DNA from: Pseudomonas sp. SCB32 | Lineage (GTDB): Bacteria; Pseudomonadota; Gammaproteobacteria; Pseudomonadales; Pseudomonadaceae | Assembly: GCF_009189165.1 (NCBI RefSeq) | Contig: NZ_CP045118.1 | Span: 1,178,001 to 1,242,000, forward strand | Reading direction: 5' to 3' | DNA: 64,000 nucleotides | Part shown: positions 11,456 to 23,086 of the stretch, in pieces | Layout of the letters: each line of letters begins with the position of its first letter | Numbering within the stretch: position 1 is the stretch's first letter | The notes under the pieces: model-generated | Seen by the model: the letters and a program-made list of their open reading frames with translations, nothing else | Databases searched by the model: none | What the model was told of the DNA's origin: nothing | Translations under genes and position numbers: made by a program

Positions 11456-12252
11456 TGCGCAAGACTTCACAGCTCGAGCGAGTTCGTCTGCTCGGGCGCG
11501 CGGGCCTCGATGTCCTCGAGGCGCTCGGCCGTTCGACACTGTTCCTGGTGCACGCGATCTTCGGTCGCGGTGTTCACAGCGGCGCCTTCCAGCTGCTGGT
11601 CAAGCAGCTGTATTCGGTGGGCGTGCTGTCGCTGGCGATCATCGTGGTGTCCGGGCTGTTCATCGGCATGGTGCTGGCCTTGCAGGGCTACAACATCCTG
11701 GTGAGTTATGGTTCCGAGCAGGCGGTCGGCCAGATGGTGGCGCTGACCCTGTTGCGTGAACTGGGACCGGTGGTGACGGGTCTGTTGTTCGCGGGGCGTG
11801 CCGGTTCGGCGCTGACCGCTGAAATCGGCAACATGAAGTCCACTGAGCAGCTGTCGAGCCTGGAAATGATCGGCGTCGATCCGCTCAAGTACATCATCGC
11901 GCCGCGCCTGTGGGCCGGCTTCATCTCCATGCCTTTGCTGGCAACCATCTTCAGTGTCGTCGGTATCTGGGGTGGGGCGATGGTCGCGGTGGACTGGCTG
12001 GGCGTGTACGACGGTTCCTACTGGTCGAACATGCAGAACAGCGTGGTGTTCTCCAAGGACATCCTCAATGGTGTCATCAAGAGCGTGGTGTTCGCCTTCG
12101 TGGTGACATGGATCGCCGTCTTCCAGGGCTATGACTGCGAGCCCACCTCGGAAGGTATCAGCCGCGCAACGACGCGCACCGTAGTCTATGCCTCCCTGGC
12201 CGTGCTGGGGTTGGACTTCATCCTGACCGCTTTGATGTTTGGAGACTTCTGA
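11455..12252 (+). CDS. mlaE: Phospholipid transport permease MlaE (Ttg2B)
   Basis: 265-residue integral membrane permease of the Mla complex with several hydrophobic segments and the MlaE-family core ([21 protein letters not shown]). It dimerises under the MlaD hexamer. TGATG-type one-base overlaps with both mlaF and mlaD show tight translational coupling. Confidence 0.96.
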   Translation: MRKTSQLERVRLLGRAGLDVLEALGRSTLFLVHAIFGRGVHSGAFQLLVKQLYSVGVLSLAIIVVSGLFIGMVLALQGYNILVSYGSEQAVGQMVALTLLRELGPVVTGLLFAGRAGSALTAEIGNMKSTEQLSSLEMIGVDPLKYIIAPRLWAGFISMPLLATIFSVVGIWGGAMVAVDWLGVYDGSYWSNMQNSVVFSKDILNGVIKSVVFAFVVTWIAVFQGYDCEPTSEGISRATTRTVVYASLAVLGLDFILTALMFGDF

Positions 12253-12725
12253 TGCAAACCCGCACCCTGGAAATCGGTGTAGGCCTGTTCATTCTGGCCG
12301 GTCTGCTGGCCCTGCTGCTGTTGGCCCTGCGGGTCAGCGGTCTGACGATTGGTAATACGGGCGATACCTACAGGCTGTATGCCTATTTCGACAATATTTC
12401 CGGCGTCACCGTGCGTGGCAAGGTGACCATGGCCGGCGTGACCATCGGCAAGGTCACCGCGATCGATCTGGATCACGACACCTATCGCGGGCGCGTGACC
12501 ATGGAGATCAATCGCAAGGTGAATAACCTGCCGGACGACTCCACTGCTTCTATTCTCACTGCTGGTCTGCTGGGTGAGAAGTACATCGGTATCAGCGTCG
12601 GCGGCGACGAAGCGCTGCTCAAGGACGGCGATACCATCAAGGACACCCAGTCCGCCCTGGTGCTCGAAGATCTGATCGGCAAATTCCTGCTGAATTCAGT
12701 CAACAAAGACGACTCGAAGAAATGA
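12252..12725 (+). CDS. mlaD: MCE-domain phospholipid-binding protein MlaD (Ttg2C)
   Basis: 157 residues: one N-terminal transmembrane helix (about 7-27) and a single periplasmic MCE domain (about 38-115), which forms a hexameric lipid channel on MlaE. Conserved MCE features such as GVTVRGKVTMAGVTIGKV are visible. Length is normal for a single-MCE MlaD. Confidence 0.95.
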   Translation: MQTRTLEIGVGLFILAGLLALLLLALRVSGLTIGNTGDTYRLYAYFDNISGVTVRGKVTMAGVTIGKVTAIDLDHDTYRGRVTMEINRKVNNLPDDSTASILTAGLLGEKYIGISVGGDEALLKDGDTIKDTQSALVLEDLIGKFLLNSVNKDDSKK

Positions 12726-12736
12726 GGACTCATTCC

Positions 12737-13390
12737 ATGTTGAAAACCTTGCGTCGTGGCCTTCTGGTCGTGCTCGCCATGCTGCCGCTGTTCGCTCAGG
12801 CCGAGCAGACCGCACAGCAAGTGGTACAGCAGACCGTCGACAGCCTGCTGAGCGATCTGAAAACCAACAAGGCCAACTACAAAACCAATCCTCAGGCGTT
12901 CTACGACACCCTGAACCGTATTCTCGGTCCGGTAGTGGATTCCGAGGGCATCGCCAAGGGCGTGATGACCGTCAAGTACTCGCGTGGGGCCACTCCGGAG
13001 CAGATCAAGCGCTTCGAAGAGACCTTCAAGGGCAGCCTGTTCCAGTTCTACGGCAACGCCCTGCTGGAGTATGACAACCAGACCATCCGCGTGCTGCCGT
13101 CCACTGGCAAGCAGGACCCGGAGCGTACTGCGGTGAACATGGAAGTGGTCGGTACCAACGGTGCCGTCTATCCGGTGCAGTACACCATGATCAGCCAGGG
13201 CGGCAACTGGCGCCTGCGTAACGTGATCATCAACGGCATCAACATCGGCAAGCTGTTCCGCGACCAGTTCGCCGATTCCATGCAGAAGAACGGCAATGAC
13301 CTGGAAAAAACCATCGCTGGTTGGGGTCAGGTGGTTGCTCGTGCCCAGGAATCGGCCAAGGGCCAGAAGTCGGAAGGCGGCGCCCAATGA
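12737..13390 (+). CDS. mlaC: Periplasmic phospholipid shuttle MlaC (Ttg2D)
   Basis: 217-residue soluble lipid carrier that ferries phospholipid between MlaD and the outer-membrane MlaA complex. A signal peptide ends at AQA-22; the rest matches the Ttg2D/MlaC family. An earlier in-frame ATG overlaps mlaD, but the ATG at 12737 has GAGGA 8 nt upstream and puts the signal peptide at the true N-terminus. Confidence 0.96.
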   Translation: MLKTLRRGLLVVLAMLPLFAQAEQTAQQVVQQTVDSLLSDLKTNKANYKTNPQAFYDTLNRILGPVVDSEGIAKGVMTVKYSRGATPEQIKRFEETFKGSLFQFYGNALLEYDNQTIRVLPSTGKQDPERTAVNMEVVGTNGAVYPVQYTMISQGGNWRLRNVIINGINIGKLFRDQFADSMQKNGNDLEKTIAGWGQVVARAQESAKGQKSEGGAQ

Positions 13391-13695
13391 GTCAAGGCAG
13401 CGTCACGCAGCGCGCCGATGGCGAGCTCGTGCTGGCCGGCGTTCTGGACTACAGCACCGGGCCCGCGCTGCGCGATCAGGGCGGTTGCCTGATTGCCGCG
13501 AGCAAGGCCAACGCACTGCGCCTGGATTGCTCGGCGGTGGAGCGCTCCAGCAGCGTCGGATTGTCGCTGCTGCTGTCCTTCACCCGTGATGCGCACAAGG
13601 CGGGTAAGGCGCTGCAGATCGTCGGTATGCCCAAGGACATGCAGGAAATCGCCGGGGTTGGCGGTCTCCTGGAGATCCTGCCGCTGCAGCACTGA
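13387..13695 (+). CDS. mlaB: STAS-domain protein MlaB
   Basis: 102-residue STAS-domain protein, the cytoplasmic accessory subunit that stabilises MlaF in the Mla transporter. The conserved region LDCSAVERSSSVGLSLLL corresponds to the STAS central strand and helix. The ATG overlaps the mlaC stop as ATGA; the longer open frame upstream lies inside mlaC. A terminator follows directly, closing the operon. Confidence 0.92.
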   Translation: MSQGSVTQRADGELVLAGVLDYSTGPALRDQGGCLIAASKANALRLDCSAVERSSSVGLSLLLSFTRDAHKAGKALQIVGMPKDMQEIAGVGGLLEILPLQH

Positions 13696-13708
13696 CGCAC
13701 GAAAGAAG

Positions 13709-13760
13709 GCCCTCCGTCCGCGACTTCCCCTGCCGGGGTTCGCAGGCGGGGGGCTTTTTT
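13709..13760 (+). terminator. Terminator of the mla operon
   Basis: A 15-bp GC-rich stem with two G-T wobbles and one mismatch (13709-13723 against 13740-13754), followed by six T. Confidence 0.8.
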
Positions 13761-13806
13761 GTATCATGGCCGACCCGCGCGCGTAGGGCGCCGAACGAGG
13801 TTGAGC

Positions 13807-15335
<1,529 letters not shown>

Positions 15336-15349
15336 GGCTGAGCCAGAAA

Positions 15350-15985
15350 ATGCTGACGATTGCCCTGTCCAAGGGCCGTATCCTCGACGACACCCTGCCG
15401 CTGCTCGCAGCGGCAGGCATCGTGCCGACCGAGAATCCGGACAAGAGCCGCAAGCTGATCATCCCCACCACCCTCGATGATGTGCGCCTGCTGATCGTGC
15501 GCGCCACCGATGTGCCGACCTACGTCGAGCACGGCGCCGCCGATCTGGGCGTCGCGGGCAAGGACGTGCTCATGGAGTACGGTGGCCAGGGCCTGTACGA
15601 GCCGCTGGACCTGAAGATCGCCAACTGCAAGCTGATGACCGCCGGTGCGGTTGGCGCGCCGGAGCCCAAGGGCCGCCTGCGCGTGGCCACCAAGTTCGTC
15701 AATGTCGCCAAGCGCTACTACGCCGAGCAGGGCCGCCAGGTCGACGTGATCAAGCTGTACGGCTCCATGGAGCTGGCACCGCTGGTCGGCCTCGCCGACA
15801 AGATCATCGACGTGGTCGATACCGGCAATACCCTGCGTGCGAACGGCCTGGAACCCCAGGAACTGATCGCGCACATCAGCTCTCGCCTGGTCGTGAACAA
15901 AGCCTCGATGAAGATGCAGCATGCTCGCATCCAGGCGCTGATCGACACCCTGCGCGAAGCGGTGGAGTCTCGACACCGGGCGTAA
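15350..15985 (+). CDS. hisG: ATP phosphoribosyltransferase HisG, short form
   Basis: 211-residue HisG, first enzyme of histidine synthesis. This is the short form, lacking the C-terminal ACT-like regulatory domain of the roughly 300-residue long form; short HisG needs the HisZ subunit, which is not in this window. Start [10 protein letters not shown] is the family N-terminus. Co-oriented with murA, hisD and hisC. Confidence 0.96.
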   Translation: MLTIALSKGRILDDTLPLLAAAGIVPTENPDKSRKLIIPTTLDDVRLLIVRATDVPTYVEHGAADLGVAGKDVLMEYGGQGLYEPLDLKIANCKLMTAGAVGAPEPKGRLRVATKFVNVAKRYYAEQGRQVDVIKLYGSMELAPLVGLADKIIDVVDTGNTLRANGLEPQELIAHISSRLVVNKASMKMQHARIQALIDTLREAVESRHRA

Positions 15986-15991
15986 TTCCTA

Positions 15992-16011
15992 GCGCGGCCT
16001 TCTCGCCGCGC
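15992..16011. other. Hairpin after hisG
   Basis: GCGCGGC and GCCGCGC make a perfect 7-bp stem with a 6-nt loop just after the hisG stop, without a T-run. It may be a weak or factor-assisted terminator. Confidence 0.35.
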
Positions 16012-16112
16012 CCGTGACCGCCATGGATGGCGGGAATGCCGAAAACGCAGGAGCAGCTTTTCGGCCCTATCCGTGTCATAGCCAAATTTTCTCGGGTGCC
16101 CGCACGGAAGGC

Positions 16113-16140
16113 TTGATAGTCTTGCGGCGCCCGAGATCAT
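16113..16140 (+). promoter_or_regulatory. Candidate hisD promoter
   Basis: TTGATA (16113-16118) and GATCAT (16135-16140) with a 16-bp spacer, 20 bp before hisD. Moderate match only. Confidence 0.3.
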
Positions 16141-16160
16141 GCCAATTAAAGAGGCCAGCT

Positions 16161-17480
16161 ATGACCGCACCCTTCGCTATCCGTCGACTCAACGCCGCCG
16201 ATCCGGACTTCGCGCGTCATCTGGACCATCTGCTCTCCTGGGAAAGCGTGTCCGACGAGTCGGTGAACCAGCGCGTACTCGACATCATTGCCGACGTGCG
16301 CAAGCGCGGTGATGCCGCCGTAGTGGAGTTCACCCAGCGTTTCGATGGCGTCGACGCCAAGACCATGGCCGACCTGATCCTGCCGCGCGAGCGTCTGGAA
16401 CTGGCCCTGACCCGCATTACCCCGGCCCAGCGCGAAGCGCTGGAGACAGCCGCCGAACGCGTGCGCAGCTACCACGAGCAGCAGAAGCAGGACTCCTGGC
16501 GCTACACCGAAGCCGACGGCACCGTGCTCGGCCAGCAGGTCACCCCGCTGGACCGCGCCGGCCTGTACGTGCCCGGCGGCAAGGCATCCTACCCGTCTTC
16601 CGTGCTGATGAACGCCATTCCGGCCAAGGTCGCCGGTGTCGCCGAAGTGGTGATGGTGGTGCCGACCCCGCGCGGCGAGATCAACGAAATCGTCCTGGCT
16701 GCCGCCTGCATCGCCGGCGTCGACCGCGTGTTCACCATCGGCGGCGCCCAGGCCGTGGCCGCACTGGCCTATGGCACCGAGAGTGTGCCGCAGGTGGACA
16801 AGATCGTCGGACCGGGCAACATCTACGTCGCCACCGCCAAGCGCCACGTGTTCGGCCAGGTCGGCATCGACATGATCGCCGGCCCTTCGGAGATCCTCGT
16901 GGTCTGCGACGGCGGCACCGATCCGGACTGGATCGCCATGGATCTGTTCTCCCAGGCTGAGCACGACGAAGACGCCCAGGCCATCCTGGTTAGCCCGGAT
17001 GCCGCCTTCCTCGACAAGGTCGCGGCGAGCATCGAGAAGCTGCTGCCGACCATGGAGCGTGCTGAGATCATCCGCACCTCGCTGACCAACCGTGGTGCGC
17101 TGATTCTGGTCGCCGACCAGCAGCGTGCCTGCGAGGTTGCCAACCGTATCGCTCCGGAACACCTGGAGTTGTCGGTCTCCGATCCGGAAAGCTGGCTGCC
17201 GAAGATCCGCCACGCCGGCGCCATCTTCATGGGCCGCTACACCGCCGAGGCGCTGGGCGACTACTGTGCCGGCCCGAACCACGTGCTGCCGACTTCCGGC
17301 ACCGCGCGCTTCTCCTCGCCGCTGGGCGTCTATGACTTCCAGAAACGGTCCTCGATCATCTTCTGCTCCGCGCCGGGCGCTTCCGAGCTGGGCAAGACCG
17401 CGTCGATCCTTGCCCGTGGCGAGTCGCTGACCGCCCACGCGCGCAGTGCCGAATTCCGAATCCTGGAGAAGGGTGAATAA
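16161..17480 (+). CDS. hisD: Histidinol dehydrogenase HisD
   Basis: 439-residue zinc enzyme that oxidises L-histidinol to L-histidine in two NAD-dependent steps. Family hallmarks include [12 protein letters not shown], the [12 protein letters not shown] stretch and the zinc-site region [10 protein letters not shown]. The start [11 protein letters not shown] follows an AAGAGG ribosome site; the open frame goes 49 codons further upstream without similarity. hisC begins 3 bp after it. Confidence 0.97.
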   Translation: MTAPFAIRRLNAADPDFARHLDHLLSWESVSDESVNQRVLDIIADVRKRGDAAVVEFTQRFDGVDAKTMADLILPRERLELALTRITPAQREALETAAERVRSYHEQQKQDSWRYTEADGTVLGQQVTPLDRAGLYVPGGKASYPSSVLMNAIPAKVAGVAEVVMVVPTPRGEINEIVLAAACIAGVDRVFTIGGAQAVAALAYGTESVPQVDKIVGPGNIYVATAKRHVFGQVGIDMIAGPSEILVVCDGGTDPDWIAMDLFSQAEHDEDAQAILVSPDAAFLDKVAASIEKLLPTMERAEIIRTSLTNRGALILVADQQRACEVANRIAPEHLELSVSDPESWLPKIRHAGAIFMGRYTAEALGDYCAGPNHVLPTSGTARFSSPLGVYDFQKRSSIIFCSAPGASELGKTASILARGESLTAHARSAEFRILEKGE

Positions 17481-17483
17481 CGC

Positions 17484-18539
17484 ATGAGCAAGTTCTGGAG
17501 TCCCTTCGTCAAGGAACTGGTCCCCTACGTACCAGGTGAGCAGCCGAAGCTGGCCAGGCTGGTCAAGCTGAACACCAATGAGAACCCCTACGGCCCTTCG
17601 CCCAGGGTGATCGCCGCGATCCAGGGCGAGCTGAACGACACGCTGCGCCTGTACCCGGACCCCAACGCCGACCGCCTGAAGCAGACCATCGCCGAGCACC
17701 ACGGCGTGAAGGCTTCCCAGGTATTCGTCGGCAACGGCTCGGACGAGGTTCTGGCCCATGCCTTCCACGCGCTGTTCCAGCACGGCAAGCCGCTGCTGTT
17801 CCCCGACGTGACCTACAGCTTCTACCCGGTCTATTGCGGCCTCTACGGCATCGACTTCGAAGCGCTGCCGCTGGACGAGCAGTTCCAGATCCGCGTCGAG
17901 GATTACGCGCAACCGAACGGCGGCATCATCTTCCCCAACCCCAACGCTCCCACCGGCTGCCTGCTGCCGCTGGAGGCCATCGAGCGCCTGCTGCAAGCCA
18001 GCCCGGACAGCGTGGTGCTGGTGGACGAAGCCTACGTCGACTTCGGTGGTGAGACCGCGATTTCCCTGGTCAACCGCTACCCGAACCTGCTGGTGGCGCA
18101 GACCTTGTCCAAGTCGCGCTCGTTGGCAGGCCTGCGGGTCGGCTTCGCGGTCGGTCACGAGGACCTGATCGAGGCGCTGGAGCGGGTGAAGAACAGCTTC
18201 AACTCCTATCCGCTGGACCGCTTGGCGCTGGCCGGTGCGGTGGCCTCCTTCGAGGACCAGGCCTACTTCGAGCAGACTTGCAGCGCGGTTATCCACAGTC
18301 GCGAGAAGTTGGTGGCGGAACTGAAGGTCCTGGGTTTCGAGGTGCTGCCGTCGGCGGCGAACTTCATCTTCGCCCGCCACCCGCAGCGCGATGGCGCCGA
18401 ATTGGCTGCGGCCCTGCGCGAGGAGGGGGTGATCGTGCGCCACTTCAAGCAGCAGCGGATCAACCAGTTCCTGCGCATCAGCATCGGCACCGAAGAGCAG
18501 AACCAGGCGCTGGTGGATGCCTTGCACTTGAAGCTGTAA
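17484..18539 (+). CDS. hisC: Histidinol-phosphate aminotransferase HisC
   Basis: 351-residue PLP enzyme of fold type I that makes histidinol phosphate from imidazole acetol phosphate. The PLP lysine lies in [12 protein letters not shown], and NPNAPTG and DEAYVDF are the other cofactor motifs. Pseudomonads usually carry two hisC copies; this is the one linked to hisG-hisD. A bidirectional terminator follows. Confidence 0.96.
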   Translation: MSKFWSPFVKELVPYVPGEQPKLARLVKLNTNENPYGPSPRVIAAIQGELNDTLRLYPDPNADRLKQTIAEHHGVKASQVFVGNGSDEVLAHAFHALFQHGKPLLFPDVTYSFYPVYCGLYGIDFEALPLDEQFQIRVEDYAQPNGGIIFPNPNAPTGCLLPLEAIERLLQASPDSVVLVDEAYVDFGGETAISLVNRYPNLLVAQTLSKSRSLAGLRVGFAVGHEDLIEALERVKNSFNSYPLDRLALAGAVASFEDQAYFEQTCSAVIHSREKLVAELKVLGFEVLPSAANFIFARHPQRDGAELAAALREEGVIVRHFKQQRINQFLRISIGTEEQNQALVDALHLKL

Positions 18540-18556
18540 GGCATTCTCTGCACATG

Positions 18557-18582
18557 AAAACGGCGCCCTCGGGCGCCGTTTT
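18557..18582. terminator. Bidirectional terminator between hisC and algW
   Basis: Perfect inverted repeat AAAACGGCGCCC/GGGCGCCGTTTT, serving both convergent genes. Confidence 0.88.
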
Positions 18583-18605
18583 CATTTTCAGGAGCGAGGC
18601 TGGCT

Positions 18606-19754
<1,149 letters not shown>

Positions 19755-19867
19755 CGAAGAAAATCCTTGGGGTTGCTTGGCCGGGGGATGGCCGATAGGG
19801 TGGCGGCCATTATACGGGCGGCGGGCCAAGAAAATAGACGCTCGCCGCGGATGTTGGAGGAATTTCG

Positions 19868-20626
19868 ATGGCTATCGCACTGAGCACTCTGGTCGAGGAA
19901 GCCGACCGCTACCTGGATGCTGCGAAGGTCCAGGATTACTGCCCCAATGGCCTGCAGGTCGAGGGGCGCCCACAGGTGCATCGCATCGTATCCGGCGTGA
20001 CCGCCAGCCAGGCATTGCTGGATGCGGCGGTGGAAGCGGATGCCGATGTGGTGCTGGTGCACCATGGCTATTTCTGGAAGGGCGAGAACCCCTGTGTGGT
20101 CGGTATGAAGCAGCGGCGCTTGAAGACCCTGCTCAATCGTGACATCAGCCTGCTGGCTTATCACCTGCCGCTGGACCTGCACCCCGAGGTGGGCAATAAC
20201 GTGCAACTCGGGCGCCAGCTCGGGTTCGAGATCGAGGGGCCGCTGGAACCGGGCAATCCGCGCTCCATCGTTTTGGTCGGCTCGCTGCCTGAAGCCCTGC
20301 TGCCGAGCGACCTGGCGATCCATGTGCGCGACGTGCTGGGGCGCGAGCCGTTGCTGGTGGACGGCCAGCGACCGATCCGGCGCATCGCCTGGTGTACCGG
20401 CGGTGCCCAGGGCTACATCGACCAGGCGATTGCTGCCGGCGTGGATGCCTATCTGACCGGGGAGGTCTCTGAGCAGACCGTGCACAGCGCGCGGGAAAAC
20501 GGCATCAGCTTCATTGCCGCCGGCCACCATGCCACCGAGCGTTACGGCGTGCAGGCGCTTGGGGACTACCTGGCCAAGCGCTTTGCCATCGAGCATCTGT
20601 TCATCGATTGCCCCAACCCCGCCTGA
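19868..20626 (+). CDS. Nif3-like dinuclear metal-centre protein (YbgI family)
   Basis: 252-residue Nif3/YbgI-family protein, expected to form a hexamer with a dimetal site. Histidines likely to bind metal are in VLVHHGYFW and AGHHATERYG. Annotated elsewhere as GTP cyclohydrolase I type 2 on weak grounds; the true reaction is unsettled. It is divergent from algW and convergent with mltB. Confidence 0.9.
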   Translation: MAIALSTLVEEADRYLDAAKVQDYCPNGLQVEGRPQVHRIVSGVTASQALLDAAVEADADVVLVHHGYFWKGENPCVVGMKQRRLKTLLNRDISLLAYHLPLDLHPEVGNNVQLGRQLGFEIEGPLEPGNPRSIVLVGSLPEALLPSDLAIHVRDVLGREPLLVDGQRPIRRIAWCTGGAQGYIDQAIAAGVDAYLTGEVSEQTVHSARENGISFIAAGHHATERYGVQALGDYLAKRFAIEHLFIDCPNPA

Positions 20627-20643
20627 GGCCGGCGGAGCCGGCC
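20627..20643. other. Hairpin between convergent nif3-like and mltB genes
   Basis: GGCCGGC/GCCGGCC, a perfect 7-bp stem with a 3-nt loop, begins directly after the stop codon. No T-run on either side, so at best a weak terminator. Confidence 0.4.
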
Positions 20644-20656
20644 CCGACAGGAGTGC

Positions 20657-21763
20657 TTACGGGGACTTGGCGTAGCGCTGACGCGCCTGGCCCACGGCCT
20701 TGCCCAGTTCCCACACGGCCATGGCGTAGTGGGTGCTGTGATTGTAGCGGGTGATCACGTAGAAGTTCGGCAGGCCGTACCAGTACTGGTAGTTGCTGCC
20801 CATGTCCAGGCGCAGCAGGCTGGCCTGCTGGTGGCCGTTGAGCGAGCCCTGCGGGCGCAGGCCGACGGCGGACAGGGTGGCGACCGGGTACATGGTCTGG
20901 AAGCCATTCTCCAGCGACGGCGCCTGGCCGCTGGCGGGCACCGCCACCATGTCGCCGCTGATCCAGCCGTGCTGCTTGAAGTAGTTGGCCACGCTGCCGA
21001 TGGCGTCGCGGGGGTTCCACAGGTCTATGTGGCCGTCGCCGTCGAAGTCCACCGCGTACTGGGTAAAGGAGGAGGGCATGAATTGCCCGTAGCCCATGGC
21101 GCCGGCGTAGGAGCCGCGCAGCGCCAGCGGGTCGTCGCCTTCCTTGCGTGCCTGGAGGAGGAACTGCTCCAGCTCACCGCTGAAGAAGTCTGCACGGCGC
21201 GGATAGGAGAAGGACAGGGTGGCCAGCGCATCGATGATCCGGGTCTTGCCCATTACTCGGCCCCAGCGGGTTTCCACGCCAATGATGCCGACGATGATTT
21301 CCGGCGGTACACCATAGGTACGGTAGGCGCGCATCAGGTCGTTCTCGTACTGGTTCCAGAACTGCACGCCGTTCTGCACGTTCTCCGGGGTGATGAACTT
21401 CTTCCGGTAGCGCAGCCAGGCTCCGTTCGGACCGCTGGGCGGCGTGTAGACCGGCGCCTGCTGGTCCATCAGGCGGATCACCCAGTCCAGCTCGCGGGTC
21501 TGGGCGAAGACTTCCTGCAGGTCCTGCCGATTGAAATTGTGCTGGCTCACCATCTTGTCGATGAACCGCTGAGCGCTCGGGTTGTTGGCGAAGTCGCCGC
21601 GAAGCGGAGTGAGGGGCTGCACGGAGCCGAACGCCGGTTGGGCGCTGGGGCTGACGAGGGTCGGCGCCTGCGGCTTGGTGGCCGCTTGCGGAGCAGATGT
21701 GGGTTTGCTGCTGCACGCTGAAATCAGGACGAGCAAAGGCAGAGTGAGAGCGATGCGGCGCAT
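20657..21763 (-). CDS. mltB: Membrane-bound lytic murein transglycosylase B
   Basis: 368-residue lipoprotein: signal peptide with lipobox LISAC (lipidated Cys17), then an SLT2 (family 3) lytic transglycosylase domain. The catalytic Glu lies in IIGVETRWG, and the substrate-groove motifs YAGAMGYGQFMPSSF and DFDGDGHIDLW are present. It cleaves glycan strands to 1,6-anhydro-MurNAc ends in the periplasm. P. aeruginosa has several related enzymes, so the paralogue number is uncertain; the algW-nif3-mltB order supports mltB1. Confidence 0.93.
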   Translation of the reverse strand: MRRIALTLPLLVLISACSSKPTSAPQAATKPQAPTLVSPSAQPAFGSVQPLTPLRGDFANNPSAQRFIDKMVSQHNFNRQDLQEVFAQTRELDWVIRLMDQQAPVYTPPSGPNGAWLRYRKKFITPENVQNGVQFWNQYENDLMRAYRTYGVPPEIIVGIIGVETRWGRVMGKTRIIDALATLSFSYPRRADFFSGELEQFLLQARKEGDDPLALRGSYAGAMGYGQFMPSSFTQYAVDFDGDGHIDLWNPRDAIGSVANYFKQHGWISGDMVAVPASGQAPSLENGFQTMYPVATLSAVGLRPQGSLNGHQQASLLRLDMGSNYQYWYGLPNFYVITRYNHSTHYAMAVWELGKAVGQARQRYAKSP

Positions 21764-22040
21764 GGGAAATCTTCTGGGGCAGGAAAAGTGCTCGCTATGC
21801 TAGCGCAGAGCGCTTCGCAGGCAAGCGCAACTCGCGAAGTACTGGCTCTCAATCTGTTGCAGGAAGCGTTTTCCGGATGATCGGCACAGGCGGGTGCAGG
21901 GATTCATTCGTGGGCGGGGCAAGCACGTCGTTCCAGGTTCGGATCGTTGAGTCGACGGTGCGCGCCAGGGCTTGCCGAGTGGACCCTGGAATGGCCTTCC
22001 GGCCGGCAATCCCGCGGGCTCCAGCAGTGAGCGCGGACGG

Positions 22041-22068
22041 CTATATGTGTATATTTTTTCGGTATAAA
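22041..22068 (+). promoter_or_regulatory. Candidate cysD promoter with AT-rich upstream block
   Basis: TATAAA at 22063-22068 follows a strikingly AT-rich block (about 22041-22060) in GC-rich DNA and has no good -35 box. This is what an activator-dependent promoter looks like; CysB is the expected activator for sulfate assimilation genes, but no CysB site can be proven by eye. Confidence 0.45.
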
Positions 22069-22116
22069 AGGCGCGCCGGTTAGAGTCCTGCGCTGTGTTA
22101 GAGTGCGCCCTCGTCT

Positions 22117-22132
22117 ACGGCCCGAAGGCCGT
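22117..22132 (+). promoter_or_regulatory. Hairpin in cysD leader
   Basis: ACGGCC and GGCCGT form a perfect 6-bp stem with a CGAA loop, ending 24 bp before the cysD ATG. Function unknown; it may protect the 5' end or affect ribosome entry. Confidence 0.4.
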
Positions 22133-22156
22133 CCATAAGCAATTCCGTGAGTAGCC

Positions 22157-23074
22157 ATGGTCGACAAACTGACGCATCTGAAACAGCTGGAGGCCGAGAG
22201 CATCCACATCATCCGCGAGGTCGCCGCCGAGTTCGACAACCCGGTGATGCTGTACTCGATCGGCAAGGACAGCGCGGTGATGCTCCACCTCGCGCGCAAG
22301 GCCTTCTTCCCCGGCAAGCTGCCGTTCCCGGTGATGCATGTCGACACCCGCTGGAAGTTCCAGGAGATGTACAGCTTCCGCGACAAGATGGTCTCGGAAA
22401 TGGGCCTGGACCTGATCACCCACATCAACCCCGATGGCGTGGCGCAGGACATCAACCCGTTCACTCACGGCAGCGCCAAGCACACCGACATCATGAAGAC
22501 CGAAGGCCTCAAGCAGGCCCTCGACAAGTACGGCTTCGACGCCGCCTTCGGTGGAGCTCGCCGCGACGAGGAGAAGTCCCGCGCCAAGGAGCGCGTCTAC
22601 TCTTTCCGCGACAGCAAGCACCGCTGGGACCCGAAGAACCAGCGTCCCGAGCTGTGGAACGTCTACAACGGCAAGGTGAAGAAGGGCGAGTCGATCCGCG
22701 TCTTCCCGCTGTCCAACTGGACCGAGCTGGACATCTGGCAATACATCTATCTGGAGCAGATCCCGATCGTCCCGCTGTACTTCGCCGCCGAGCGCGAAGT
22801 CATCGAGATGAATGGCGCGCTGATCATGATCGACGACGAGCGCATCCTCGAGCACCTCAGCCCCGAGCAGAAGGCCAGCATCCAGAAGAAGATGGTGCGT
22901 TTCCGCACCCTGGGCTGCTACCCGCTGACCGGCGCGGTGGAGTCCACCGCCACCACGCTGCCGGAAATCATCCAGGAAATGCTGCTGACGCGGACTTCCG
23001 AGCGCCAGGGCCGGGTCATTGACCACGACGCCGCCGGCTCGATGGAAGAAAAGAAACGTCAGGGCTACTTCTAA
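22157..23074 (+). CDS. cysD: Sulfate adenylyltransferase small subunit CysD
   Basis: 305-residue small subunit of ATP sulfurylase, which makes APS from sulfate and ATP with energy from GTP hydrolysis by CysN. The PP-loop appears as [11 protein letters not shown] near residue 33, and the C-terminal Arg/Lys-rich segment [11 protein letters not shown] is typical. It is 12 bp upstream of cysNC, so both subunits come from one mRNA. Confidence 0.97.
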   Translation: MVDKLTHLKQLEAESIHIIREVAAEFDNPVMLYSIGKDSAVMLHLARKAFFPGKLPFPVMHVDTRWKFQEMYSFRDKMVSEMGLDLITHINPDGVAQDINPFTHGSAKHTDIMKTEGLKQALDKYGFDAAFGGARRDEEKSRAKERVYSFRDSKHRWDPKNQRPELWNVYNGKVKKGESIRVFPLSNWTELDIWQYIYLEQIPIVPLYFAAEREVIEMNGALIMIDDERILEHLSPEQKASIQKKMVRFRTLGCYPLTGAVESTATTLPEIIQEMLLTRTSERQGRVIDHDAAGSMEEKKRQGYF

Positions 23075-23086
23075 GGTTCTCGCACC

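Larger units (their letters stand above)
21764..22156. other. Gene-free mltB-cysD intergenic region
   Basis: 393 bp between divergent genes with no convincing coding frame. The mltB-proximal part has an inverted repeat CTTCGC/GCGAAG near 21812-21838. The middle (about 21900-22040) is GC-rich without recognisable features. The cysD-proximal end has an AT-rich block and a leader hairpin, listed separately. Confidence 0.7.

Noticed and set aside
16146..18527. 793-codon minus-strand frame over hisD-hisC
   Set aside because: Antisense shadow; no motif, no ribosome site.
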